Positions 27,924 through 37,061 are shown, counted from the first letter of the stretch. The stretch is DNA of 64,000 nucleotides from Arthrobacter hankyongi (GCF_022012395.1 NZ_JAKLTQ010000026.1:1-64000), one strand, 5' to 3'. Numbers and translations: made by a program. The notes: a model not told the origin generated them from the sequence alone.

Positions 27924-29726
27924 CTAGCCCTTGACCCCCCACTCCCAGAAGTTCCAGAAGACACCCGTCTGGTTGGGCTGGTACTTCACGCCCTCGATGC
28001 GGTCGCTGTTGTAGGCATCCAGGCCCACCGACTGGAAGAGCGGCACGCCGTAGTAGGAGGCCCAGACCAGCTTGTCGATCTGGGTGACGAGCTGGTCCTG
28101 CTTGGCCTTGTCCGTGGTGACGATCAGCTCGTTCATCAGCTTGTCGGCTTCCTTGTTGGAGAAACCGTTGAAGTTGGAGCCGGCATTGGTCTTGAAGATC
28201 TGCGGCACACCCGAGACACCGACCCCGGGGTTGGTCCAGCCGAAAATCGTGGCGTCGTAGGTGCCGCCGCCGAGCGCGGCGCTCCAGTCGGAGGCACCCA
28301 GGCCGGCGTCGACGATCTTGAAGCCGGCCTTCGCGGCCGATTCCTGGATCAGCGAGTAGGCATCCGCCCGGTTCGGGTTGTCCTTGTTGTACATGATGCG
28401 CACTTCGGGAGTCTTGCCATCGAGCAGCTTCTTGGCACCTTCGATGTCCACGTCCGCGTAGGCGGAGGAGCCGTTGTCCGCCGCTGACGGCTTGTAGGCC
28501 TCCTGGGCGGGGACGAAGAACTGCGAATCCAGCGGGGACGCGTCCTGCTTCAGCGGCTTGACGATGCGGTCCACGATCGCCTGGCGCGGCACCACCTTCA
28601 TGAAGGCCTCGCGGACAGCCGGGTCGGCAAACACCCCGGAGTAGTTCAGGTCGATGTGGTCATAGGCGAGCTGGTCCTGGACGTCGACGGTGACCCCGTC
28701 GATGGCCTTGAGCAGTTCGACGGTATCGGCGGACGGCTGCGGGGCGATGATGTCCACCTCGCCGTTCTTGAGCGCCTGGACCTGGTCCGGGGCGGCCCCG
28801 ATGAACCGGACGGTGATTTCGCTGGCCTTCGGTTCCGGACCCCAGGTGTAGGAGTCGTTGCGGACCAGGGTGACGGACTGGTCCGGGGTGATGCTGTCCA
28901 CGATGAAGGGACCGCTGGAGAGGTAGAGCGAGGAGTCGCTCGGCAGGGACTTCGTGTCGAACGCCGTGTTCCAGACGTCCGCCACCTTCTTCAGCTGGGC
29001 GTTCTCCTTGGCCGGCTTCTCCGGGTCCCCCTTCTTCAGGCCCTGGATCAGGTCCACCAGAGCCTGCTCGTCCGCCAGGCCGGCCTTCTTGGCCACCACA
29101 TGGGCGGGCAGGCCGATGCCGCCGTCGTTGAGGCCGCCGAACGCAGTTTCCCAGTCGGCATACGGCTTGGAGTAGGTGAGCGTGATCGAACGGCCGCCGT
29201 CGCCGATTTCGGGCTGCTTGGTCAGGTTCAGGCCGCTGGTATCGCCGGCGAAGTCGAAGTAGTTCGTCCCGCTGGTGACCTTGCCGTCCGCGTTGGTCTT
29301 GGCATCGTTCGCGAAGGCGGATTCGACGACCCAGTTCAGCAGCAGGTCGCCGGCATCAATGGGGTTGCCATCGGACCACTTGACGCCGTCCTTGACCGTG
29401 TACTTCACCACGAGCGGGTCGTCGGAAACCTTTTCATAGGTACCGAATTCTTCATTCCGCACGACTTTGAGCTCGTTGTCGATGTAGTAGAAGCCGCCCC
29501 GCGTCATGTAGGCGATCTTGCCGTTGATGTCGGAATTGCCTTTGGCGGAATCCGAGTTAAACGAACTGAACGCGTTGGTTTCAGCGACGCTGATCGACCC
29601 ACCGGCCTGGGAACCACCGGCGCTTTCCGTGGCGCTGGAGCCGCCCCCGGCCGAAGCACAGGCGCTTAGCGCCAGGGCCGCGACCGCCGCGACGCCGATA
29701 GCTTTGGAAGTACGTCCGAAACGCAT
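27924..29726 (-). CDS. Oligopeptide ABC transporter substrate-binding lipoprotein (OppA-like)
   Basis: 600-residue family 5 extracellular solute-binding protein. The signal peptide ends in a lipobox (LSAC, Cys about residue 23), followed by a Gly/Ser linker. Recognisable family segments include VKYTVKDGVKWSDGNPIDAGDLL near the start of the mature domain. It is the promoter-proximal gene of the opp operon (oppA-oppB-oppC on the minus strand). Peptide specificity is inferred from the family only. Confidence 0.9.
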   Translation of the reverse strand: MRFGRTSKAIGVAAVAALALSACASAGGGSSATESAGGSQAGGSISVAETNAFSSFNSDSAKGNSDINGKIAYMTRGGFYYIDNELKVVRNEEFGTYEKVSDDPLVVKYTVKDGVKWSDGNPIDAGDLLLNWVVESAFANDAKTNADGKVTSGTNYFDFAGDTSGLNLTKQPEIGDGGRSITLTYSKPYADWETAFGGLNDGGIGLPAHVVAKKAGLADEQALVDLIQGLKKGDPEKPAKENAQLKKVADVWNTAFDTKSLPSDSSLYLSSGPFIVDSITPDQSVTLVRNDSYTWGPEPKASEITVRFIGAAPDQVQALKNGEVDIIAPQPSADTVELLKAIDGVTVDVQDQLAYDHIDLNYSGVFADPAVREAFMKVVPRQAIVDRIVKPLKQDASPLDSQFFVPAQEAYKPSAADNGSSAYADVDIEGAKKLLDGKTPEVRIMYNKDNPNRADAYSLIQESAAKAGFKIVDAGLGASDWSAALGGGTYDATIFGWTNPGVGVSGVPQIFKTNAGSNFNGFSNKEADKLMNELIVTTDKAKQDQLVTQIDKLVWASYYGVPLFQSVGLDAYNSDRIEGVKYQPNQTGVFWNFWEWGVKG

Positions 29727-30025
29727 TCCGCCTCCTTGAGTATGAGTGTAGAAATTGCCCTCAGCGCTGACGCGGAAGGACTGGCACGCGCCTTCATAGT
29801 AGCCGCCGCAAGGCGGTTCCTTTCAGTGGCGCGCTGACGTGTCTACGAGGGTAGTCCGCGGCGTCCTGGAGCGGTATAAAAGAGACGTTTCAAAGTTGGA
29901 TCGTTATGGAGCTGCAACGAAAAACCACCGGCGGCCCCGCACCGCTACTGCCCGGCCCGCCCAGCCCGTTCGGTCCCCCACGCACCCGCTCCGCCCGCAG
30001 GTCCGCCGGACCCCGGGCTCCAGCC

Positions 30026-30085
30026 AGGTAGTACCTGCGGGGAAACCGCTGAGTAAAACAAGTAGTCCTACCCGTAAGTACTACT
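30026..30085 (+). promoter_or_regulatory. Iterated TAGTAC-type inverted repeats upstream of the coiled-coil gene
   Basis: The 443-bp interval 29727-30170 has no gene. Within it, AGGTA-G-TACCT (30026-30036) is a perfect 11-base palindrome, and AGTAGT (30061-30066) pairs with ACTACT (30080-30085) across 13 bases. The shared GTAGT/ACTAC half-sites suggest a regulator binding region for the gene at 30171. No known regulator is assigned. Confidence 0.45.
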
Positions 30086-30170
30086 CAATCGCTTGGCTGC
30101 CGGTCCAAATAAGGTTTAACCGGATGCGGTCAGGGACGAACGCATCCATTTCATCTGACTGGGGGTCTTA

Positions 30171-32504
30171 ATGCTCAACACCGCTGCGGCATCTGCTTTC
30201 ACGCGCCGGGTCACCTGTGCCCTGGTGCTGCCCGGCATGTTCACCGGCATGCTGGTCTTCGCCACGCAGGCGCAGGCAGCTCCCGGTCCGGCCACCGGCA
30301 TGTGCAATGGCGTGGTGAACCAACTGGCCCACCGCGGGAGTGTACAGGAAAACCTGCTTAAGGCTGCTGCCCGCAAGAACGCCGGGCTCATCACCCGCCT
30401 GACCTCCGAACGCGCCGGACTGGAGCAGACCGCGGATTCGTTGGCACGGCAAATCACCGCCACCAGCCAGGACATTGCCGCTCTCGACGCGGAAGGCCGG
30501 AAGCTCGATACGGCCCTCGAGGCCGCAGCCAAGGATCTCGCCCGGGTCACGGACGAGCAGGCAGGCACTGCCCAGGCCGCAGCCGAGGCGCAGCAGAAGA
30601 TTGCGGACCTCAAGGACCGGAAGCAGGCCCTGGAGGACCAGCTCGCACCGCTGCAGGCCCAGCTCGCTGCGGCAGAGGCCGAGGCCGCGCAGCTGCAGTC
30701 GCAGGCCCGGGACGTCCAGGCCCAGCTCGCGGCCAAGCAGCAGCAGCTCAACGCGGCCGAAGGCGAGCTGGCCCGCCTCCAGGACGCCGCGCAGGCCGCC
30801 GGCAACGCCCTCGCGGCCAGGCAGTCCGAGCTCGCGGCAGCCGAAACGGACCTGGGAGCGCTGAACGACGCGGCCAGGGCAGCCGCCAATGCCGTCGACG
30901 CTGCCGCCCTCGAGGTGGACGCGGCCGCGGCCGAGCTCGGGCGGCTCGAAGCCAGCGGCGCCGCGGCCCAGGCCGAACTCGATGCCCAGCGCCAGACGGT
31001 GGACGCGGCCCAGACGAAACTGGCAGCGCTGCGGGCCGATGCCGCCGCGGCATCGGACGCCGTCGACGCGAAGAACGCGCAGATCGCCGCCGCCCACGAC
31101 GAGCTGGCGGGGCTGCAGGCGAAGGCCCAGTCGGCGTCGGACGCCCTCGCGGCGAAGAACGCACAGATCGCCGCGGCGCAGGATGAGCTGGCGGGCCTGC
31201 AGGACACGGCCCGCAAGGCAGCGGACGCCGTGGACGCCAATGCGGCGGACGCCGCGGCTGCGGACCGCCAGATCGCCGCGCTCCAGAACCAGCTCGCCAC
31301 CACAAATTCGGCCATTACTGCCAAACAGGCGGTGCTGAAGACCGCCCAGGACGAGCTCGCGGCGCTGACCGCGCGCCGGTCCGGACTCGAGGCCACGATC
31401 GCCTCGCTGACGGCGCAGATCGATGCCATCAAGGGCAATTCCAAGGCCAAGCGCGACCTGATCGACCAGCGGACGGCGCAGCAGGCCGAGCTGGATACGG
31501 TCAAGGCCCAGATCGCCGACAAGACCGCGCTGATCTCCGGGCTCCAGGGCGATCTGGCCGCGCTGGAAAGCCAGATCGGATCCCTGAATACCCAGCTCAC
31601 GGCCAAGCAGCAGGAACGGACCGAGCTGCAGCAGCAGGGCGTGAAGCTGCAGGCGTCGCTGACCGACGCGGAATCCTCTGCGGCCGCCAAGAAAACGGAG
31701 ATCAAGGCGCTGCAGGACCAGCTGCCGTCGCTGCAGTCGGCCTTGGACGCGGCGCTGGAAGCCGCCGGAGCCAAGCAGTCCGAGCTCACCGCACTGCAGG
31801 CTGAGCTTCCGGGCCTGCAGGCCACGGCCGACTCCACCGCCGCCGCCGTCACCGAGCAGGAGAAGGTGGTCGCGGGACTAGAAGCGGAATTGCCCGGGCT
31901 CACGCAGCAGGTTGCCGAGGCCGAAGCGGCCATCGCCGCGCAGAAGTCGGTACTCGCGGACCGGACGGACCAGTACACCCAGTCCGTCCACGCCCTGCAG
32001 GCCGCCAACGACGCCGTCGACGCCAAGAAAGCGGAGATCACCCGCCTGACGGACGCGCTGCCGGCCCTGCAGACCACGGTGGACGACGCCAACCGGGCGG
32101 TGTCCACCAAGCAGGCCGAACTCTCGGCACTGACCAACGACGCGGGAGCACTGCAGGCGGCCCTGGTGCAGCTGGCTTCCCAGAGCGACGCCAAGGACGG
32201 CGAGGTCCAGGCGCTGCAGGCGCGGATCGCCCCGCTGGCGGACCAGCTCAACGGCGTCAATGGGCAGCTCGGCGCCGCGGAGGCCGAGCTGCAGGCCCTG
32301 CAGAAGCAGTTGACCGCGCTGGATGCCCAGCTCGCCGATGCTCAGGCGGTCCTCCGCGGGCTGGAAGCCCAGAAGAAGGCCAATAAGGACACGGTGGCGG
32401 CGCAGCGTGCCACGGTCAAGGACCTGGAGGCCAAGCTCGCCGCCGTCCAGACGCAGATCAACACGGTCGCCGGCCAGGCCGCGCTCGGCGGCTGCACCGT
32501 CTGA
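30171..32504 (+). CDS. Secreted 777-residue coiled-coil protein
   Basis: Not assigned to a named family. Residues 1-38 form a signal peptide (basic start, hydrophobic core, cleavage near TQAQA-AP). The rest is almost wholly alpha-helical heptads rich in Ala, Gln, Glu and Leu, with few Pro, the composition of a long rod. At 31059-31226 two adjacent 28-residue (84-nt) units repeat (DAVDAKNAQIAAAHDELAGL and DALAAKNAQIAAAQDELAGL). The mature chain contains only two Cys, one near the N-terminus (TGMCNG) and one four residues from the end (GGCTV). There is no anchor, sortase motif or other domain. GGGGGT precedes the ATG. A role as an extracellular spacer or cell-surface fibre is inference. Confidence 0.8.
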   Translation: MLNTAAASAFTRRVTCALVLPGMFTGMLVFATQAQAAPGPATGMCNGVVNQLAHRGSVQENLLKAAARKNAGLITRLTSERAGLEQTADSLARQITATSQDIAALDAEGRKLDTALEAAAKDLARVTDEQAGTAQAAAEAQQKIADLKDRKQALEDQLAPLQAQLAAAEAEAAQLQSQARDVQAQLAAKQQQLNAAEGELARLQDAAQAAGNALAARQSELAAAETDLGALNDAARAAANAVDAAALEVDAAAAELGRLEASGAAAQAELDAQRQTVDAAQTKLAALRADAAAASDAVDAKNAQIAAAHDELAGLQAKAQSASDALAAKNAQIAAAQDELAGLQDTARKAADAVDANAADAAAADRQIAALQNQLATTNSAITAKQAVLKTAQDELAALTARRSGLEATIASLTAQIDAIKGNSKAKRDLIDQRTAQQAELDTVKAQIADKTALISGLQGDLAALESQIGSLNTQLTAKQQERTELQQQGVKLQASLTDAESSAAAKKTEIKALQDQLPSLQSALDAALEAAGAKQSELTALQAELPGLQATADSTAAAVTEQEKVVAGLEAELPGLTQQVAEAEAAIAAQKSVLADRTDQYTQSVHALQAANDAVDAKKAEITRLTDALPALQTTVDDANRAVSTKQAELSALTNDAGALQAALVQLASQSDAKDGEVQALQARIAPLADQLNGVNGQLGAAEAELQALQKQLTALDAQLADAQAVLRGLEAQKKANKDTVAAQRATVKDLEAKLAAVQTQINTVAGQAALGGCTV

Positions 32505-32528
32505 GGGCAGCCAGCCCCGGGTATCGAT

Positions 32529-32570
32529 GCCGAACGCGGGTACCGGAATCCTCCGGTGCCCGCGTTCGGC
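32529..32570 (+). terminator. Terminator after the coiled-coil gene
   Basis: An 18-bp stem (GCCGAACGCGGGTACCGG with CCGGTGCCCGCGTTCGGC, one G-T wobble) and six-base loop, 25 nt after the stop codon. Confidence 0.75.
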
Positions 32571-32603
32571 GTGAAACGAAACTTTCGTGCGGCAGCGCGA
32601 GGC

Positions 32604-32640
32604 TGGACGTTGAAGCGGAACTCCACCACATTCCGTAGCG
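32604..32640 (-). repeat. RNVVEFRFNV repeat, copy 1
   Basis: On the minus strand this reads VFPLRNVVEFRFNV and then Gln instead of the stop found in most copies. It lies between the coiled-coil gene terminator and the selB stop, at the left border of the selenium island. Confidence 0.7.
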
Positions 32641-32665
32641 GAAACACCCTGGCGATCCCACCAGC

Positions 32666-34453
32666 TCAGGCGATGGTGCGCCGGGTCGCGTCGAGCCGCC
32701 GGGTCCAGCCGCGGCTGTCGAGGTACTCCAGCAGCGGGATCGCGACCCGCCGGGTGGTGCCCAACGCCTGGCGCGCCTCACTGGTCGTGAAGGGCTGTGG
32801 CAAAGCGGCGAGCTCGCGCATGGCCAAGGCAGGTGCCCGCGGCAGCAGCACGACGCCGTCGCCGAGCCTCAGCAGGCGGCCGCTGCGCTCAGCTGCCGCC
32901 AGTTCGCGGGAGCCCAGGCCGAGGGCAGTCAGGTCGTGGGCTTCGGGGGCCGCGAACGGCGCACTCTTCAGCCGGTGCTCCAGCACGCCGATGCCGGCCT
33001 CGGCAGCGCCGAGATCCTGGCGCTGTCCCGGGAGATTGATGAAGCCCGCCCGGTGCTCCAGTCCCGCTTCCCGGACCACCGCTTCCAGCAGCGCGCCGCC
33101 GGCCGGTCCGATCAGGTCCCGGGCGGCTCCGCGGGAGAGCCCGGCCGCCAATGGGTCCTGCTCGCCGAGTTGCTCCACGGCGCTGCGCAGCCGCCGCCGC
33201 CACGCGTCGAAGACCGGTTCGTGCACCCACCACTCGCCGAAGGCCCTCACCCCGTCGGGTACCTGGCCCAGATCGGAAACCCCCATTCGGCGCAATTGTT
33301 CGACACGGACCGCGCCCCGGCGGGCCACTTCCGTCAGCGCATCCCCGCCGGGTGACATCGCTGCGAGGGCCGCGGCCCGCCGGCGGCTGTCGCCGCGGCG
33401 GTCGAGCGCGGGCGGGTCGACGTCGAGAATCTGCGCCCCGGCCAAGACCGATCGGTTACCGGTCGCCCGCAGCACCAGACGGTCGCCCAGTTCGAGGGGA
33501 ATCCGACGGTCGAGGGTCAGGCGGGCGTGGTCCGCACCGAACGGGCGCATCCGGCCCGGCACCGTGGCGGTGCCGACGTGCACGAGCAGTTGCCCTGGCG
33601 CGTCGGCGAACGAGGCCCCCATCGTGCGCCGGACGTCGACGGTGTCCACCAGCGGCCAGCTGTCCTCGGCGAGGAGAACGTCGCCGCGATGGATGGTGTC
33701 AGCGGACAGTCCGGACCGGAGATTGACCGCGACGCGGCTGGTGGGGCCGATGGAGCCGGCGCCCAGGTTACAGCTGTGCAGGGCCCGCACCGACACTGGT
33801 CTGGCGCCGTCGTGGCCGACGAGCAGCAAATGGTCGCCCTGGGTGAGCGTGCCAGCCGTCAAGGTTCCGGTCACGACCGTTCCGGCGCCGCTGATGGTGA
33901 ACGACCGATCAATCCACAACCGGACGCGGGCGTCCGGCTTTGGTTCGGGCAGGGACGCCAGCATGTCATCCAGTGCGCTGCGCAGCTCGTCGAGTCCGGA
34001 CCCGTCGACCGCGGACACGGTGACGGCCGGCGCGTCGCGCAGCCCGGTGCCCTCGAGTTCGGCCCGCACCCGCGCGAGCACCTCGTCCGCACTGCCGGGT
34101 GCGCGGTCGCTGCGGGTCAGCACCACGATCCCGTGGCTGATCCCCAGCGCTGCGATGGCGTCGCGATGGTCGCTGGACTGGGCCTGCCAGCCCTCATCGG
34201 CGGCGACGACGAAACACACGGCGGGCGCCGGCCCCAGCCCGGCCAGCATGTTGCCGAGGAATCGCTCGTGCCCGGGGACGTCCACGAACGCCACATCCCT
34301 GCCCGATGCCAGCCTGGTCCACGCGAACCCCAGGTCAATGGTCAGTCCGCGGCGGCGCTCCTCGGCCCACCGGTCGGGCTCCATCCCGGTCAGCGCGCGC
34401 ACCAGGGTGCTCTTGCCGTGATCGACATGCCCGGCGGTGGCCACCACGAACAT
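32666..34453 (-). CDS. selB: Selenocysteine-specific elongation factor SelB
   Basis: GTPase (595 residues) that delivers Sec-tRNA-Sec to UGA codons marked by a SECIS hairpin. G1 is AGHVDHGKSTL (residues 6-16), G3 is DVPGHERFLGNML, and the EF-Tu-like domains II and III follow. The C-terminal 250 residues form the winged-helix region that binds SECIS RNA. It begins 2 nt after selA, and with selA and tRNA-Sec forms a single operon. Its client in this window is fdhA. Confidence 0.94.
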   Translation of the reverse strand: MFVVATAGHVDHGKSTLVRALTGMEPDRWAEERRRGLTIDLGFAWTRLASGRDVAFVDVPGHERFLGNMLAGLGPAPAVCFVVAADEGWQAQSSDHRDAIAALGISHGIVVLTRSDRAPGSADEVLARVRAELEGTGLRDAPAVTVSAVDGSGLDELRSALDDMLASLPEPKPDARVRLWIDRSFTISGAGTVVTGTLTAGTLTQGDHLLLVGHDGARPVSVRALHSCNLGAGSIGPTSRVAVNLRSGLSADTIHRGDVLLAEDSWPLVDTVDVRRTMGASFADAPGQLLVHVGTATVPGRMRPFGADHARLTLDRRIPLELGDRLVLRATGNRSVLAGAQILDVDPPALDRRGDSRRRAAALAAMSPGGDALTEVARRGAVRVEQLRRMGVSDLGQVPDGVRAFGEWWVHEPVFDAWRRRLRSAVEQLGEQDPLAAGLSRGAARDLIGPAGGALLEAVVREAGLEHRAGFINLPGQRQDLGAAEAGIGVLEHRLKSAPFAAPEAHDLTALGLGSRELAAAERSGRLLRLGDGVVLLPRAPALAMRELAALPQPFTTSEARQALGTTRRVAIPLLEYLDSRGWTRRLDATRRTIA

Positions 34454-34455
34454 CG

Positions 34456-35787
34456 TCAGCTGCCTTCGGTTCCGAGCGGTTCGCCGGCGTGCGCCAGGGC
34501 TGCCCGCACCGCACCGACCAGCCGTTCATCGTCATCCTCCGGGATGCACCGAAGATCCACCAGGCAGGCGCCGCCGTGGACCCGGGGCAGCACCGCCGGG
34601 CTGCCCGTGCGCAGCAACCGGGCCACGCTCTCGGGGAGCCGGACGGCCCAGCCGGGCAGCGGCACGCCCGGCGCTCCCCCGCCGCCAACCCTGCCGTCGT
34701 GCTCGACGACGGCGCAGCCCACAGCTTCCGCGAGCGCCTCGGTGCGCTTGCGGAGCCGCACCGGGTCGGCGTGCAGGGCGGTGGTCACCGGCGGCGCCTC
34801 CCCCGAGATGGTCGCTTCCAGCGCGGCCAGCGCCAGTTTGTCCGCCCGCAGTGCCCGAGCCAGCGGATGGCGCGCCAGCCTGGCAATGACTTCGGCGCGG
34901 CCCAGCAGGAGTCCCGCCTGCGGGCCGCCCAGAAGTTTGTCGCCGCTGGCGATGACGACGTCGGCACCGGATACCAGCGCACTTGCGACATCGGGCTCCT
35001 CAGGCAGCACGGGGTCCGGGGCGAGCAGGCCACTGCCGAGATCCACCACCAAGGGGATATGGTGTTCATCGGCCAGAGACCGGAGTTGGCTGACGCCGAC
35101 GCCGGAGGTGAAGCCGCTGATCCGGAAATTGCTCGGGTGGACCTTGAGCAGGCAGCCGGTCTGCTCCCCCATGGCGGACTCGTAGTCGCGCAGGTGCGTC
35201 CGGTTGGTGGTGCCCACTTCCCGCAATCGGGCACCGGCCGATTCGATCAGTTCGGGAAGCCTGAAGCCCGCGCCGATTTCGATGAGCTCCCCACGGCTGA
35301 CGACCACCTCGCCGGTGCCGGCCAGGACGGTGGTGGCCAGCAGCAGGGCGGCCGCCCCGTTGTTCACTACCAGCGCGTCCTCGGCTACGGGGCAGGCTCG
35401 CATCAGTGCCTGACGCGCTCCGGCCCCGCGCCGGGAGCGCGTCCCGGACGGCAGGTCCATTTCGACGTCGACATAACCGGCCGCCGTGAGCAAAGCCCCC
35501 CGGGCGGACTCCGACAGCGGGGCGCGTCCCAGGTTCGTGTGCACGATGACGCCGGTGGCGTTGAGCACCGGGTGCAATGAGGTGGCCGCGCGGGATGATA
35601 CTGCGGCCAGGATCTCCGGTTCGACGTCCCCGGGCGCAAGCTCGCCGGAGCGCGCCTGGTCTTGGATCTCCTGGACGATGGACCGGATCACATCATCGCC
35701 GAGGCGTCCCCGGGCGCGTCGAAGGTCCGGGTGCGCGAGCAGCCGATCGGTGCGCGGAATAAACCTGCGCGGGTCGTCTTTGCCCAC
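34456..35787 (-). CDS. selA: L-seryl-tRNA(Sec) selenium transferase SelA
   Basis: PLP enzyme (443 residues) that converts Ser-tRNA-Sec to Sec-tRNA-Sec using selenophosphate. The PLP-lysine motif is visible (VIASGDKLLGGPQAGLLLG), as is the N-terminal domain that recognises tRNA-Sec (NATGVIVHTNLGRAPLSE). The start is GTG 35787 with GAAGGAGGG just upstream. It lies 23 nt downstream of tRNA-Sec on the same strand. Confidence 0.94.
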   Translation of the reverse strand: MGKDDPRRFIPRTDRLLAHPDLRRARGRLGDDVIRSIVQEIQDQARSGELAPGDVEPEILAAVSSRAATSLHPVLNATGVIVHTNLGRAPLSESARGALLTAAGYVDVEMDLPSGTRSRRGAGARQALMRACPVAEDALVVNNGAAALLLATTVLAGTGEVVVSRGELIEIGAGFRLPELIESAGARLREVGTTNRTHLRDYESAMGEQTGCLLKVHPSNFRISGFTSGVGVSQLRSLADEHHIPLVVDLGSGLLAPDPVLPEEPDVASALVSGADVVIASGDKLLGGPQAGLLLGRAEVIARLARHPLARALRADKLALAALEATISGEAPPVTTALHADPVRLRKRTEALAEAVGCAVVEHDGRVGGGGAPGVPLPGWAVRLPESVARLLRTGSPAVLPRVHGGACLVDLRCIPEDDDERLVGAVRAALAHAGEPLGTEGS

Positions 35788-35810
35788 GGCCCTCCTTCAG
35801 CTGCGGCAGT

Positions 35811-35905
35811 TGGCGGAGGCGGACGGGAATCGAACCCGCCAGACCGAGCTACTCGGTCTCACCGGTTTTGAAGACCGGGGAACCCACCAGGACCCAGACG
35901 CCTCC
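35811..35905 (-). tRNA. selC: tRNA-Sec (anticodon UCA)
   Basis: A 95-nt gene with the features of bacterial tRNA-Sec: acceptor stem GGAGGCG pairing with CGCCTCC, discriminator G, an encoded CCA, a long variable arm (GAGACCGAGTAGCTCGGTCT), and the anticodon loop CTTCAAA carrying UCA. The T-arm is GGGTTCGATTCCC. It is directly upstream of selA, divergent from selD. Confidence 0.95.
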
Positions 35906-35947
35906 AAAAGGATGCTAACACTGCCCGGCGCTCCTAGCGTCGTCGTC

Positions 35948-36000
35948 GCCTCCCGCTGCTCGCTTCGCTTCGCAGCGGGGCCCTCGGCTCCTAGACTGAG
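35948..36000 (+). repeat. Dispersed intergenic element, copy C
   Basis: CGCCTCCCGCTGCTCGCTTC through GCGGGGCCCTCGGC to CTAGACTGAG. Same orientation as copies A and B; like copy A, it ends in the -10 of a gene (selD). A weaker relative (GCCCGCTTCGCTCGCGGCGG) is at 37041-37060. Confidence 0.6.
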
Positions 36001-36004
36001 GGCC
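35992..36004 (+). promoter_or_regulatory. Leaderless-type -10 element for selD
   Basis: TAGACT at 35992-35997 followed by seven bases and the selD ATG at 36005, identical in hexamer and spacing to dapD. Confidence 0.5.
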
Positions 36005-37018
36005 ATGGACGGGATCATGGCCCTCGATCAGGAACAGTCCGGAGCGGTCCGGCTCACCGGCTATGCGCATGGCGGAGGATGCGCCTGCAAGATTCCCCCC
36101 GGGGAACTCGAGAATGTCGTCCGTGGCCTGGTCGGCCAGACCCACCCCGACGTTCTGGTGGGGCTCGACGGCGGCGATGATGCCTCCGCCGTGCTCGTCG
36201 GCGACGACCTCGCGGTGCTCTCGACCGCGGATTTCTTCACTCCAGTGGTCGATGACGCCTACGACTGGGGCCGGATCGCGGCAGCGAACGCTATTTCCGA
36301 CATCTATGCCATGGGCGGGCGTCCTATCAGCGCCATCAATCTTGTCGGTTGGCCGCGGGACGTGCTGCCGATGGAGTTGCTGGCCGAGGTTCTGCGCGGC
36401 GGGCTGGCGGTCGCCTCCGAAGCTGGCTGTCCGGTGACGGGAGGGCACTCAGTCGATGACCCGGAACCCAAATACGGAATGGCGGTGACCGGTGTCGCCG
36501 ACCCCGGTAAGCTGCTTCGCAACGATGCCGCCCGGTCCGGGCTGCCGCTCACGCTGACCAAGCCGCTCGGCCTGGGTCTGTTGAACAATCGGCACAAGCA
36601 AACCGGCGAGGTATTTGCCGAGGCCATCGCGACGATGGTGCAGTTGAACCGAGAGGCCGCCGAGGCAGCCGTGCAGCGCGGTCTCCGAGCCGCGACGGAT
36701 GTCACCGGTTTCGGCCTGCTGGGCCATCTCTACAAGATGTGCCGGGCCTCCGGCGTGGGTGCGGTCATCGACCGAAACGCGGTGCCGCTGGTCTCCGGCG
36801 CCCGGGAAGCGCTGCGCGACGGCTTCATCTCCGGCGGAACGCGGCGCAATCTGGAGTGGGTCCGTCCCCATCTGCGGCCGGGGCCGGGGATCTCCGAGGA
36901 TGACCTGCTGATGCTCGCCGACGCCCAGACCTCCGGCGGCCTGCTTGTGGTGGGCGAACTGCCCGGGCACCCCGTCGTGGGACACACGACCGAGGGCCCG
37001 GGAATCGAGGTGCGCTAG
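36005..37018 (+). CDS. selD: Selenide, water dikinase (selenophosphate synthase)
   Basis: Makes selenophosphate from selenide and ATP, the selenium donor for SelA. The 337-residue protein has the catalytic N-terminal segment HGGGCACKIPP with Cys (not Sec) and Lys, and the nucleotide-binding AIRS/PurM fold (DDASAVLVGDDLAVLSTADFF). The start at 36005 fits the promoter spacing; ATG 36017 is possible. It is the only gene of the selenium island on the + strand, and its end faces the last fdh gene. Confidence 0.93.
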   Translation: MDGIMALDQEQSGAVRLTGYAHGGGCACKIPPGELENVVRGLVGQTHPDVLVGLDGGDDASAVLVGDDLAVLSTADFFTPVVDDAYDWGRIAAANAISDIYAMGGRPISAINLVGWPRDVLPMELLAEVLRGGLAVASEAGCPVTGGHSVDDPEPKYGMAVTGVADPGKLLRNDAARSGLPLTLTKPLGLGLLNNRHKQTGEVFAEAIATMVQLNREAAEAAVQRGLRAATDVTGFGLLGHLYKMCRASGVGAVIDRNAVPLVSGAREALRDGFISGGTRRNLEWVRPHLRPGPGISEDDLLMLADAQTSGGLLVVGELPGHPVVGHTTEGPGIEVR

Positions 37019-37061
37019 CTGCGCGCCGTGCCTTCCTACCGCCCGCTTCGCTCGCGGCGGC

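Noticed and set aside
30116-32260. A 714-codon minus-strand frame of Ser/Ala/Cys repeats opposite the coiled-coil gene.
   Set aside because: Arises from the repeated Ala/Gln/Glu codons on the other strand; the + strand product has a proper signal peptide and ribosome site.
30171-32504. Coiled-coil protein considered as a phage tape-measure protein.
   Set aside because: It has a Sec signal peptide and no phage genes surround it.
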